Shown one piece after another: positions 34,795 through 45,404 of a stretch of DNA of 64,000 nucleotides; position 1 is the first letter of the stretch, and each line of letters opens with the position of its first letter. The position numbers and the translations under genes are program-made. Origin of the DNA: Anastrepha obliqua. Lineage: Eukaryota; Arthropoda; Insecta; Diptera; Tephritidae. Location: contig NC_072895.1 of assembly GCF_027943255.1 (NCBI RefSeq), positions 28,866,001 to 28,930,000 on the forward strand, written 5' to 3'. The notes under the pieces are model-generated. The model made no database searches, was not told the origin of the DNA, and saw nothing but the letters and a program-made list of their open reading frames with translations.

Positions 34795-35385
34795 CTCCAG
34801 CGACAGGGCTGTAAAACTCATCAGCATCGAGACCAGAAAGACCCGGGCGACGGACATGATGATGCATTAGGCATTTTAAACCCTCTCATCCGCTAAAAGA
34901 AAAAAAAACAAAGGCCCCACTTTGAAGGCGTCACAATAAATTTGTATGAATTATAAATATTTAGAGTTTTCTTGGCCACTTCCGGGTACTTTTTTTACAG
35001 AATCTATGTATAAGTAGTTGTTCGTACCGGTCTAAAGTGCCGATGAGTTCATACTTACCTCCACATCGGTCACTGCGATGCAAAGTGAGATGCTGGGTGT
35101 GAATTCACACAACAACATCCGAATGTGCTACTTTAATCAGCTGTTGCTATTCAAACCTCAAGTTTACGAGTACGTTTGTGTTATGTATTTTTTTTGTCCA
35201 GTTGTTGCATGCAACCAGTTTTCTTAGAAACTTGTGAATATTACGCGTATAAGTATTCTAATTCACACAATTGGCCGTTTACATGCAAAGGTCGATTTAT
35301 TCCATTTTCCATAACAGGTCTGAAGTATTTACATCCAAGATCCCGATTCTAAGGTCTAGAACTTTCAATGTTTCTTTGGAGATGG
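34795..35385. other. Unannotated interval
   Basis: No gene, inverted repeat or LINE motif is recognised. Confidence 0.45.
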
Positions 35386-35389
35386 TTTG

Positions 35390-35665
35390 GAACTGTGCTT
35401 GAATTCAATGAGGTAATTATCCTCCAAGTATTATAAGGTGTGTGATGGACGTCAACAACATTATTTTCTAGTTGGAGACTTAAAGAAACCGCAATGTCAC
35501 AAAATCGTCTTGGAAAAAGCTGTACCACACTTTACCAATGCCCTCGGTCCACTTCCATAAACTTTTCAGCTGGATAGTGCACCCGTTCGTACTGCAAGAG
35601 AAGTCAAGTAATGGATTGGAAGGCAAAATGTTCCACTACTGGACTGGGGCTCCCATATACCCACG
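35390..35665 (+). pseudogene. Tc1-like transposase fragment
   Basis: The plus strand gives MVWNCA and YPPSII in broken frames, then QLDSAPVRTAREVKQWIGRQ and NVPLLDWGSHIP near 35575-35655. This is the second catalytic region of a Tc1-type transposase (canonical QQDSAPAH...), with the first Q/D pair changed to QLDSAP. The SPDLNP box that should follow is reduced to SHIPTT. Confidence 0.65.
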
Positions 35666-35674
35666 ACATAAATA

Positions 35675-35697
35675 CAAGGTGGCGCAAAATTAATCAC
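35675..35697 (+). repeat. Transposon-end-like motif, also at 57351
   Basis: Twenty-three bases beginning CAAGGTGGCGCAAAATTAAT are identical to 57351-57373, and both continue into CTAT after one or two differences. The motif starts directly after the Tc1 fragment here. It is probably the terminus of a DNA transposon or MITE, but a partner in inverted orientation was not found at either site. Confidence 0.55.
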
Positions 35698-35699
35698 TC

Positions 35700-36185
35700 T
35701 ATTGGAAGATCTATAATTTTAGAAAAAGACGTCGTTTTTGTTTCTTGTTCACTCCTCTCGGGAATGTCACCGTTATAATCAGTCCCCCCGAAGTGAACTG
35801 AGTTTGTCACAATCATAGACTGGCATGACCATAGGTTTTTTCCTTCCAGCTTCTCCCGCTTCATTTAACCTAAACGCGCTCATGTTTGCCATCATTTTGA
35901 TATGGAGATCTATCAAAATAACGTGTGGCAGTGCATTAAGAGCGTTTGTAGGGCATGGTCTAATTACACTAACCGTTATTGCACAGGCTGATCTTTATAT
36001 TCTGCCAAGTTATTTGTTGTTGTAATCTTTTAGAAGAGCTTTCCACCAAATTACCGACCCGTATTACAAAATTGGTCGTATAACCGCCGTATGCAGCCAT
36101 AAAGTATAAAAGAGCAATTTGTCAACCTTGCACTAACCCATCCGATTTTGATACTTTTTGCTTGAGCAGCTTTTCTGCGCTTTCA
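35700..36185. other. Unannotated interval
   Basis: Nothing recognisable, apart from its edge position between the transposon-end motif and the LINE ORF1. Confidence 0.4.
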
Positions 36186-36189
36186 ATAG

Positions 36190-37195
36190 CGAGAGTAACA
36201 TTGTAAGTCCGTACTTATTGTCGTTGATTAAGTTTTGTGATCCTAACATCGATATTTTCGTTAGTGCCGGGTAACATTTTTCTCACAGCTTCATCGATTT
36301 CCCTCTTTTCCGTGACGGCATCCAAGTCTCTGATCTCCACAGTTGAAGTTGAAGCGGGTTGTAATGGAACCGACCGCTTTTATTGTTTCCTCTAATTGCT
36401 TCAAAAAATTGGGGTTAACTATTTTCCCCTTTTCTAATTCAAGTAAAAGAGCGCCAGTTTTGGTGCTTCTTATGCTTTTCACCGTTGTGGTTTCGTCTAG
36501 CATGGCCTTTTCTCGGACCTTTTTGAGGATTTCAGCATAGCTGTGGCCCTCTACCGGCTTTACCAGCCGCCGATTTTAGCTTTGGTATTCGCTCATTCGC
36601 GGCCACCATAGCCGAATGGGTTGGTGCATAACTACCATTCGGATTTCAGAGAGAGAACGTTGGTTCGAATCTCGGTGAAAGACCAAAATGCAGGAAAAGT
36701 TTTTTTCTAATAGCGGTCGCCCCTCGGCAGGCAATGGCAAACCTTCGAGTGTATTTGTGACATGCAAAAGCTCCTCATAGAAATATCTGCCGTTCGGAAT
36801 CGGCTTGAAACTGTAGGTCCCTCCATTTGTGGAACAGCATCAAATAGGAGGAGGAGTTCGGCCAAACACCCAAAAAGAGTGTACGCCCCATTATGTATAT
36901 GTACCTATATATTCGCTCATTCTTCTTTGGATTCCCCTTAGCCTTCCTTGCCTCATCGTTCTGCGCTCCATCGTTTCCTTTTGGCACGCTATTGGGCCTA
37001 GATTTTTGCCGGCCTACCACTTGCCATTTCTCAGCCTCTCGAACTCTTAGTTTCTTTGAAGAGTCGGGTGCGGCAGGACTTGGCGCATTTCGTTTTGCGG
37101 TTGAAGGAGCACCTTCCTGGATAACACATGTTTTTCGAGCTTTTTGCGGGATGTCACCTCCAATTTCTTTCGTAGATGTGTTCGTTAAGAGACGT
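36190..37195 (-). pseudogene. LINE ORF1 (gag-like), split by a SINE
   Basis: Minus-strand frames on both sides of the SINE fit a LINE gag-like ORF1. From 37190 to 36923 lies a Lys/Arg/Pro-rich leader (GAPSTAKRNAPSPAAPDSSK, KAKGNPKKNERI). From 36585 to 36190 come SYAEILKKVREKAMLDE-like residues, TTVKSIRSTKTGALLLELEK and IKAVGSITTRF, followed in shifted frames by RDLD-like residues. The C-terminal zinc knuckles are not seen. This is the only ORF1 region recognised in the window. Confidence 0.68.
36599..36909 (+). mobile_element. tRNA-derived SINE, full-length with 13-bp target duplication
   Basis: This is the reference copy: TATTCGCTCATTC at 36586-36598 and 36910-36922 flanks 311 bp. The A-box-like TAGCCGAATGGGTTGG starts at 36609. 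The B box GGTTCGAATCTC is at 36662-36673. The body has TCTAATAGCGGTCGCCCCTC and GGCAGGCAATGGCAAACCTT, the tail GGAGGAGGAGTTCGGCCAAA, and a short A/T-rich 3' end. RNA polymerase III promoter boxes plus target duplications define a tRNA-derived SINE. The inserted element has the opposite orientation to the LINE ORF1 it interrupts. Confidence 0.93.
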
Positions 37196-37199
37196 GTAC

Positions 37200-37660
37200 A
37201 TGAATTCGAAAAATATAGTTTTGAGAAAAACGCGTCTAAAGCTTGAATACAACGTAACTATGCCTCTCCCAGCGCTTGAACGCAAAGAATAGAGTCGTCA
37301 CGGTTGACGATCTATAATATAAGAAATACTTAAATTTACGTTCTAAAAGTTTTTTGACATATTCTTAAAGGATTATATTAACATTTTATGAAAAACAAAA
37401 AAAAAATTTTTTTCGAAATTTTACAAGCATCTGCCCCTTTAAATAAAACTAATTTCTCTTGTCCGATTGATTTTAATATAGATGAATCTCCAAGAACTTG
37501 TGATGAACACCGCAAGAGACTTCTGGAGAAACGGCCTCCACGCAAACAGCGATAACTTTTGCAATTATTAATTTTTTTTTTTTAATTTTGTAAAGTCAAG
37601 TCGAAACATTATGTAAATATTAATGCTGTGTTTTTATTTCGTAAAATAACGCAATTCACT
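37200..37660. mobile_element. Relic related to the TTAA MITE at 4097
   Basis: Blocks such as TTTTGAGAAAAACGC (37219) and the stretch 37448-37560 (CTAATTTCTCTTGTCCGATT, then CAAGAGACTTCTGGAGAAACG) occur in the element at 4097-5050, the second one in inverted orientation. No TTAA-flanked inverted ends remain. Confidence 0.6.
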
Positions 37661-37664
37661 AGCA

Positions 37665-39040
37665 AAAAAATTTTATCTAAAATATTCCTTCTTTTTTAAT
37701 CTGAATACTAATAAATTCGCATTTTTCCGCGGCTTCTATTTTTTGCACAATTCACATTTTAACCTAAGAAATGCCTTGCGCGAGTTATGTATGAGTTATT
37801 ATGTTATTGATGATAAAAGAACATTTAAGTCGCGCCTATTCAGATGAGCGGCGGCGCTTTATGGTCGGCCTCTCTCACTCTAATTTTCCATATAACTAAT
37901 CAACTTTTTTGTGTGCGCTAAATGCAAAATTGTAACTTTATATTTGGCTACAACAACTTTGCTGGATTTCTTCCACTAAAGGGTGTACATACAGATGTAC
38001 ATATATGTGTGTGCTTGTATGTGGTAATGTGTGCAATGAATTACCGTCGTTTTTTCGCAACTAAACCAACAAAAAGCTATGCTTATTAGCAAAAGCAAAA
38101 AAAAAAAACATTTGCGTTTTATGCCTTGCAATTTGCCAACGGTAATGTAAATTCTCATATATGTAGTTTTGTTTTATTTTTAAGACGAAACTTGTATTTA
38201 AAGCAACCTTTGAAAAGGCGAAATAAGTTTTGAATTTCTTTAAAAAAGAATAAAATTAAATAAAAAAAGATAAAATAAAAGATAAATGAAGAAAAGAAAA
38301 CCGAATAAAGCTTGTTCCATGCAAATATTTCTCGAACAAATATAAATATTTTTCAAGTCCCATTATGTCTACATAGTGGCTGGGAACTGCGTAATTTCTC
38401 GACAGCATACGCCATTTGTTGCTGTTGTTGTTGTTGCTTGCTACTCCCAATAAATGGAAGCGCTTATCAGCGTTGTGCCTTGTACGAATGTCGGTAAGCA
38501 CTCTGTTTTGGGGGCGTCTCGGCGTACACGCGTTCAAATGTACATAGAAGCAAATGTGACGTCTTACACACAAACACACACACACACACATGCAAACGTA
38601 CATGCATGGATAAGTAGCTCCAAAGTAGCTACGAAGCGTACGTACATACATATGTACGTGTGTTCATATGTACAAGCGCATGATTTGCTTGCACTCCCAT
38701 ATATGTATATTTACATAGTTATTAAATTATTTTCTTTTTTTTTTTGTTTTTTACTATTCCCATTTTCTTTCGCTACAACTCATCTACATATACATACATA
38801 CGTACATATATTCAACTTCCACCCGCGGCTAGGCTTTGTTGTTGGCCGCCCCTTTCTCTTTTCTAACAACTGCACTCTAATATGAACATTTTACAACAAC
38901 ACCACCACCACCACCACACACAGTAATCAAGTAACAACAAGATGTAAGTACAAAGCCTCTACAAAAATGAGGGTCCAGCGCTCATTCATGCCAAAATGAA
39001 TACCCAGCTGGGAGCCGTGTGCAGCCAGCGCTCAGCATAA
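37665..39040. other. Microsatellite-rich interval without a gene
   Basis: It holds GTAT/CATA tracts (37984-38030, 38635-38665, 38785-38812), a (CA)n tract at 38567-38590, a GTT tract at 38416-38438 and (ACC)n at 38898-38919. The open frame at 38256-38885 in either direction is built from these repeats. Confidence 0.55.
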
Positions 39041-39049
39041 GCAAAGTGG

Positions 39050-39312
39050 TGAGATCAGCAACTAAGTTGAAACGAGCGGATCGTTCGCGGTGCCCATGCA
39101 GACACAGCGCCAGTTGCTGTTTCGGTATTGAACCCGTACAAAGTGCCTCCAAGTCGCGTCGAAGCCTCAGCCTCAGCCTGAGCCGTTAGCGTACGCTCTT
39201 TCGACAGACAACGACAAAAATTATCAAAGCAACTGCGGAAAAACAACATCTTTTCCAACTTTTCTACGTGTAAATAGCTGAGTTGCTTGCTGCAAAGCAT
39301 TGCTGATCGTGG
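39050..39312 (+). promoter_or_regulatory. Possible TATA-less promoter and leader exon
   Basis: TCAGCA at 39055-39060 fits a fly initiator. CGAGCGGATCG starting at 39073 (about +17) is close to the fly MTE element (consensus CSARCSSAACGS, normally at +18). A GC-richer stretch without transposons follows to GTG/GTAAGTT at 39309-39318, a good splice donor. There is no open reading frame of note, so this would be an untranslated first exon. Two weak signals and a donor are suggestive only; the spacing is off by one. Confidence 0.28.
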
Positions 39313-41165
39313 TAAGTTAACTGTGGTGTTGTTATTATTATTATTGTTATTAGTGCTGCTTTAGGCACATATGTGCGTATGTATGTATGTATGTATGAAG
39401 CGGTTGGTGTGGTATGGCGCTGTAATGCTCTCTGCGAAGCTCATGCTCATGCTCAAGCGTGGCGGCGTCTTATATGTATCTACTTGTTGTTGTATGTTAT
39501 GTTGTTGGTAATGCCAATCTGGTATCTTGTTCGTCAGCGCTGAAGCTCAATTGTTGAATACCTTGTTTGTTCGCTGGCTCGTTCGCTCTTTATCACGCTG
39601 CCGCCTGTTGTTTCGCTTCATTCCCCAAAAACCATTCCAAACGAGCCCATCTGCCAGCCCAACGTTCGACCAGCATTTCAGTATTTGGTCAAAGTGCTCC
39701 GAATCTGGTCGTGTTGTTGCATCGTTGCGTCGTTGGTTTCGCATTCGCTATTTACTGCTACTGAGCTACAATTGAGCTTGTCATCCTCGGCGCGTCGCTC
39801 GGCTGTCCTCCGTCTTTCCCAACACGGCTCGTCCGTCGACTATTGAATACTTGGTTGCGCCGTGATTTGGAATTTAATGCTGCCGTAAAGTAAAATAGAA
39901 AGAAAAAAAACAAAACAAAAAAACGTTATTACATACAATAATAAACGTGGAGCATAATAGAAATTTTCTTTTTTAACAACGACCGACTTTCGTGCCACAT
40001 AAAATTCTTTCGAAAAGTAAAAAAAAGTAAAAACGTAAAAAAGCAGTAAATGCAGTAAATTGGAAAGCTCGAGTCATAATTACTACGATTGGAAAGGTGT
40101 GTATGCTACGCTAGCGAACTCGCGAAAATTTCGAACCACAAAACAAAAAAAAAATATATAAATATAATAAAGAGGGTATTCCTAGAGGAAAAAAAACAAA
40201 AAACAAAAACAAAAATAAAAACCAAATCTATTGCGAAGTGAAAATTTAGCACGAAATTTGCAGTTTTAACACAAAAACTGGTTTTGTAGGCGAATAGCAA
40301 TTCAAGAAGCAGCAGCAATAACAATTTTTCACTCACAAAAAATTATACAAAAAACAAAAATTCAAGTTAACATTAAATTGAAAAAAAAAAAATAAATAAA
40401 TAAATAACAACGCAAAATTCACAGGAAATTTTCAAAACTCTACCTAAGCAAACAAATACTTAACAAATAATAAAATAATAAAGCAACCAAACAGAAACAG
40501 AAACAAGGTCTGTAAAGATCTTTGTCGAAACTTTGCTAAAAACCGTCAGCGCGCACAACACTCACTCAAGCGGCCAACAAAAACAACAACGCGCGCATAC
40601 ATATTTACATGCCATACACGTATGTATGTATGTCTGTATTTGTGGTTAAACACCTAGGTGAATAATACTCGTAACATTTGCGAAATTGGAAATAAAACCA
40701 GCAACAACAAAAACCAAAGGGTACGAATTAAACAGTAACAGTAACAGATATTTCGTATTTAATTTGCAAATATTCGCCTGCCGTTGCTGCACAAAAAAGT
40801 ATTTTTAAAAAAATTGTATGTTTAGTGTTTCGACATACAAACATATGTATGTATGTGTGTGTGCGGTACAATAAATACGTACTACGTACATAGAAAGCTT
40901 TTTATCAAAAAATTAATTGAGCAAGATTTTCGTTTTTATACTATTTTGCAGCTGAAATCAACGCCTTTGTGAAAAAATCATCTTAATTTGCGATTTTAGT
41001 AAAGAGAAAATCACAATGATGGCGGCGCTGGCGAATGCAAAATGCATTACAACGTTGCCAGATTGCAAACGTAACGTTATAAGTGCTGAAAAACTGATAG
41101 ATTTCGGTATTTTTTGCTGGCATGCAAAATGAAACGGGTATTTTTAAAAGGAAATTCATTATTTG
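39313..41165. other. Mostly unique interval, possible leader sequence
   Basis: No transposon is recognised. GTAT repeats occur at 39375-39398 and 40619-40634. From 39880 to 40560 the sequence is A-rich (AAAACAAAAAC type), as in long fly 5' leaders. Short open frames at 39527-39775 exist on both strands and show no domain. I call no gene. Confidence 0.4.
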
Positions 41166-41168
41166 CAT

Positions 41169-41485
41169 AATTGGGGCGTACATCCTTTTTGAGTGTTTGG
41201 CCGAGCTCCTCCACTTATTTTTGCTGTGCGTCTTGATATTGTTTCACAAATGGAGGAGCCTCCATTTTATATGGTAGATGACTACGAACGGCACATATTT
41301 TTTTATGAGGAGCTTTTGCATGGCACAAATACACTCGAAGGTTTGCCATTGCCTGCTGAGGGGCGACGGCTATTAGAGAAAACTTTCTTCTTCATTTTGG
41401 TCTTACACCGAGATTCGAAACTACGTTCTTTCTGTGAATTCCGAATGGTGGTTACGCACCAACCCATTCGACTACGGCGGCCACC
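41169..41485 (-). mobile_element. tRNA-derived SINE, near full-length
   Basis: Read on the minus strand: head GTGGCCGCCGTAGTCGAATG, a B-box position changed to TTTCGAATCTCGG, the body TCTAATAGCCGTCGCCCCTC, and the tail CGGCCAAACACTCAAAAAGG to the A/T-rich end near 41169. It is followed on the plus strand by a run of ten C (41491-41500). No target duplication was found. Confidence 0.87.
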
Positions 41486-41626
41486 TAAACCCCCCCCCCC
41501 CAAACTAATATAACAGATAAAGTTGTCGAGGCTTGGACTATTGAATTTTGCATTTTAAAGGGTTCTCTCATTCCAAATTTGGTATGGAGAGGACGATCGA
41601 TCTTCAACACAAATATAATAACATTA

Positions 41627-42906
41627 AGGTTGTCAAAAAAGTCTTGCGGTATTTTTATTGAATTTTCAATTGTTCATAAAATTGGTTATAATAATGCGAT
41701 TTAAGTCAAATATGCGCCGATTTGTTCGATGACGAGTTCCCAACGAGATGCCAACTTCATAATGCCCCTCTTATAGAAGCTCGCTTCCCTATTGTCAAAA
41801 AACTCGGAGAGCCAATTTTCACAGGACTCTCTTGTGGACAACTTCCGACTACCAAGCTCGTTCGCCATGGACAGAAATAGGTGGTAATCACTTGGTGCGA
41901 GATCCGGACTATACGGTGGATGCAAAAGAACCTCCCATCCGTGCTCCCGGAGCTTCTGGCGCGTCACCAAAGATGTGTGTGGCCTGGCGTTGTCCTGATG
42001 GAAGACAACTCGGCCTCTGTTGATCAAAGATGGCCTCTTCTGTATGAGTGCTGCATTCAAGCGGTCCAGTTGTTGGCAGTACAGGTCCGAATTGAGCGTT
42101 TGGCCATAGGGGAGCAGCTCATAGTGGATGATTCCCTGCCAATCCCACCAAACACACAGAAGAACCTTCCTGGCCGTCAATCCTGGCTTGGCCACCGTCT
42201 GGGCAGCTTCACCGCTTTTCGACCACGACCGCTTGCGCTTCACGTTGTCGTAAGTGACCCACTTTTCATCGCCAGTCACCATCCGCTTCAAAAACGGGTC
42301 GATTTTGTTGCGATTCAGAAGCGATTCGCATGCATCCATACGGGCAAAAATGTTGTTTTGCGTCAAGTCGTGTGGCACCCATACATCGAGCTTCTTTTTG
42401 AATCCAAGCTTCTTCAAATGGTTTATAACGGTTTGATGACTCATGCCCAGCTCTTGGCCGATGCTACGGCTGCTACTATGCCGCTCTCTTTCGATCAATT
42501 CAGCGATTTTATCGCAATTTTCGACGACAGACCTTCCGGACCGTGGCGCATCTTCGATCACCTCTGCACCAGAACGAAAACGTTGAAACCATCGTTGTGC
42601 GGTGGAAATGGAAACTGTATCGGGTCCATAAACTGCACAAATTTTATTGGCAGCATGAGATGCATTTTTGCCCTTATCGTAGTAGTACTGTAAAATATGC
42701 CGTATTTTCTCTTTATTTTGCTCCATGTTTGCGACGCTATAACTCACGAACGACTAAAAGAAAACAACAATTAATCAAACACGTGTTAGCACGTGAAAAG
42801 AGCTTTCCAAAAAGCTCTAGCGTGAACCGATGCGACGAATACAACTAGAACTACGCGCTTGCAAAGACAAGCTTGCGGAAATACCGCAAAACTTTTTTGA
42901 CAACCT
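41627..42906 (-). mobile_element. Complete mariner element, 1.28 kb
   Basis: The left end is AGGTTGTCAAAAAAGTCTTG and the right end, reverse-complemented, is AGGTTGTCAAAAAAGTTTTG. They differ at one position in 20, and the match continues (CGGTATTT). TA flanks both sides (41625-41626, 42907-42908). The length is normal for mariner, and the single transposase gene fills most of it. No internal insertion or deletion is visible, so this looks like the youngest or best preserved transposon here. Confidence 0.95.
41701..42747 (-). CDS. mariner transposase, full-length
   Basis: An uninterrupted 348-codon frame encodes a DD34D cut-and-paste transposase that would act in the nucleus on its own inverted repeats. 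The N-terminal paired-like HTH region (about 10-125) contains STAQRWFQRFRSG (49-61) and GQELGMSHQTVINHLKKLG (97-115). WVPHDL is at 123-128. The catalytic residues are D160 (VTGDEKW), D252 (FHQDNARPH) and D287 (APSDYHLF), with exactly 34 residues between the last two. YSPDLAP is at 279-285. Family transposases are about 345 residues long, so Met8 (MEQNKEK, 42726) may be the true start. It looks mellifera-like by recall. No lesion is visible; activity is not shown. Confidence 0.95.
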   Translation of the reverse strand: MSYSVANMEQNKEKIRHILQYYYDKGKNASHAANKICAVYGPDTVSISTAQRWFQRFRSGAEVIEDAPRSGRSVVENCDKIAELIERERHSSSRSIGQELGMSHQTVINHLKKLGFKKKLDVWVPHDLTQNNIFARMDACESLLNRNKIDPFLKRMVTGDEKWVTYDNVKRKRSWSKSGEAAQTVAKPGLTARKVLLCVWWDWQGIIHYELLPYGQTLNSDLYCQQLDRLNAALIQKRPSLINRGRVVFHQDNARPHTSLVTRQKLREHGWEVLLHPPYSPDLAPSDYHLFLSMANELGSRKLSTRESCENWLSEFFDNREASFYKRGIMKLASRWELVIEQIGAYLT

Positions 42907-42909
42907 TAT

Positions 42910-43935
42910 ACATAGCCAATCACACAGGATATCTATCCGTCCTTTCCAAAAGCCTCAATGCATTGATTCAGAGAGAATTCACAGCATGAAATATAAATTT
43001 AAACAGCCCAGCGGGCGGCACTTCATCAGCTACCTCTGATTTATTTCCGTTTAACTTCGCCATTCTTATACGCATTTATTTCTTCATAGCTGAGTAGCAG
43101 AGCATGAGAGTAGCCACAATTGTCACCATTCAGGAGTGTGAAGGAATATCCTCGCGATAAGTCAAGTATGCCACCAGCCCATCGTCTTTATTCTCATAGA
43201 AAATCGCCTCATCTTACAAGCCTCTGAAAGCCATTAAACTTTTTGATAGTAATTCTATTTCTTCTTGCTTAGCGGTACACAAGGCGTGAAAAATGTGAGC
43301 CGTTTCTGTAACTCAGCTCTCTAAAAGCAGGCGTGAAATACGGAAATGGCCGTTGACTCTATCTGATTGCCTGCAGAATAAGCAATTGCAGCTTACCAAC
43401 GACGAGCTCGCCTTCTAATATTTAAGACACATATTTTTGCTTCCCAAAGGCGTATGTATGTGGATCCTCCCGGCAACAAGATAGTGCACATCTACTGATA
43501 CACTTTAATTTTGAAATTTTGGATCAGTAGTCAACAAGGTAGATGACTGGATTGTCTTATGTCAAAAGCTGGTACTACAAGCTGCATTATTTTAGGTCCC
43601 GACGAAGTGGTTCAGTCTCAATACATTATCAGAAATGTGTTCATTGAGATCGCCTTTTCTTTTGATGGACCGAGATACCTTCGCATCTCAGAGCTGAAAT
43701 AACCAAAGAAATTTAAATGAGCAAAGCTCGTAAATATTATCCAAAATCTCTTTGGCTTTTCTAATTTTTGCACCAACTTACATACACAAGAAGGAAAAAA
43801 ACGAATGGCGTACCTTGCCAAACTCGCTTCGGCGACCACTGAGGTAGTTAAGGAGAGAAAAAGGTATATGAATAGATCACGTCTAGAATAAGCTAACAAA
43901 TCTGTTGTACCCATATTGCGAAATTACCGGAAATT
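42910..43935. other. Unannotated interval with a possible LINE tail
   Basis: No clear gene. On the minus strand around 43085-43430, ETAHIFHALCTAKQEEIELL-like residues in broken frames resemble the C-terminal region after the knuckle of an RNase H-type LINE, but the similarity is too weak for a firm call. Confidence 0.35.
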
Positions 43936-43939
43936 GTAT

Positions 43940-44115
43940 ATAATTAGCGCGTTTATACTTTATTAGGTGTTTCACCGAGGTTTCGCTAAAGCGAAAGCGA
44001 AAACTACAGTTTACGCAGTACTGCCATTGTCTGCCGAGGTTCCACAAGTTTAAGAAAACCACGTTGGAAATTGAACTTCGCACCAACCGAGTTTCGAACT
44101 GCTTAGCCGGCCTCA
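43940..44115 (-). mobile_element. tRNA-derived SINE, decayed and internally deleted
   Basis: The plus strand starts with the 3' end ATTAGCGCGTTTATACTTTA and TTAGGTGTTTCACCGAG. It has GCCATTGTCTGCCGAGGTTC in the centre and ends with the head region CACCAACCGAGTTTCGAACT. About half of the body is deleted, and a duplicated GCGAAA stretch lies in the gap. Confidence 0.7.
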
Positions 44116-44259
44116 ATGTATTAGCAACTGAAGCTGCTCGCCGAGGGGTCGCTCTTCGTTGTGCTTCGAGAGTGATATGGACAGACGAAAAGTGTGAAAA
44201 TAACTGAGAAGAAGTATTAATATTTTTCATTTGTTTTTCTAAAGAACCTAATGAGTTTG

Positions 44260-44965
44260 CTTTTGTGGTTTGAATATTTCTCTTTACAATATCAGATCGA
44301 GGGTGGAGCAGATTAAACCCGTATTCTGCTCGCACCACTTTACTCGCTATGGGAAATAATTAGTTTCGTTAACCATCTTTTGGCTCTATCAGTAAATGGG
44401 AAGAAATTCCGTCCTGGGAAGCATCGGTTCCATGCGTTTGAAATACATGGAAAGGTCTAAATCCGAAAGGGAGGAGAGATAATTAAGGTCAGACAACGTT
44501 CTACCGAGAGGCGCATTGGCACTATATAATATCCTACTTTAGTAGGACGCGAAAAATCTTGCAACGGCGAAAATTTCTGCAAGGAACATTAAACTGTATT
44601 CTTTCTGGAAGGACCGGGCATTCAATTTTGCCATTAATGAGATCAAAGATAAATGATATTGCCTTAAAAGTATCTCTGTCACTTAATGGAAAGAGACTAA
44701 TCAAACGATAGCGGGATTCATACGATGGTTTCGGGTCTGAGAAATTTATGCGGACTGCATGATAAGGTCTCCAAATAAAAGAGGCGTAATCTAATTTGGA
44801 CCGAATAGACGCAGAGTATAACATCTTAAGAGTATATGGGTCAGTGAAGTGCATTGAGTGGCATCTAACAAAAGCGAGCATAGCAAGATAATTGGAAACG
44901 GCATAATTTAGGTGCGTGATAAAATTAAGCTTTGAATCAAAGAAAACCTCTAAATCTTTTAACAC
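44260..44965 (-). pseudogene. LINE RT C-terminal part, jockey/CR1-like
   Basis: Minus strand: VFFDSKLNFITHLNYAVSN, MLAFVRCHSMHFTDPYTLK, MLYSASIRSKLDYASFIWRP, then NFSDPKPSYESRYRLISLF and INGKIECPVLPERIQFNVP (44965-44540). A trace of the final segment, RAEYGFN, may lie at 44310-44335 after unrelated bases. This is the region after the YADD box in RT-only LINEs. It probably belongs to the same family as 29731-31010. The copy lacks the RT core (5'-truncated). Confidence 0.78.
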
Positions 44966-45034
44966 ATCGGACGAATCAAGATATGTATAATTGATATGAT
45001 AGGAGGTATTAAGGGAGTTTTGAAGCTTAGAAAA

Positions 45035-45400
45035 TGTTTCTTTCTCGTATTAACCGGCATCAGTTGGGCACACCAAATGAGGCCAAGTACTTCTACACCT
45101 GATCTTATCAATGCAGTACCAGCTGGTACTACATCGAATACTTTCAGAGCCGGAGCGTTTGTATCCATCGGATGATAGGACCTAGGCAGTGGAGCCGCTA
45201 TATCTTTGTACGTTTAACTATGTCTACATATGTCGCCGTAAAACTTATACGGCTCATTGTTCCTTCACCTGCCGTCACCAACGTGCAAAGGTCCGAATGT
45301 CTTCCGCAGAATCTTTCTCTCATACACTCCAAGGAACGCCTCGTCAAATATTGTCAGCGTCCAAGCTTCTGCGGCATATGATAGGATTGATTATGGATGA
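45035..45400 (-). pseudogene. RTE-type LINE 3' part, family R
   Basis: On the minus strand, after several frame shifts, one reads AYDRR...ILRKTFGPLHVG-like and GVYERKILRKTFG-like residues, then MDTNAPALKVFDVVPAGTAL. A small deletion removes the SRGRGRP box, and TNWCQLIREKHF-like residues follow. The terminal AAG repeats are lost. More diverged than the other family R copies. Confidence 0.7.
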
Positions 45401-45404
45401 GATG

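Noticed and set aside
41881..42693. A 270-codon open frame on the plus strand
   Set aside because: It is exactly antisense to the mariner transposase, whose motifs are unmistakable; the frame is a shadow.
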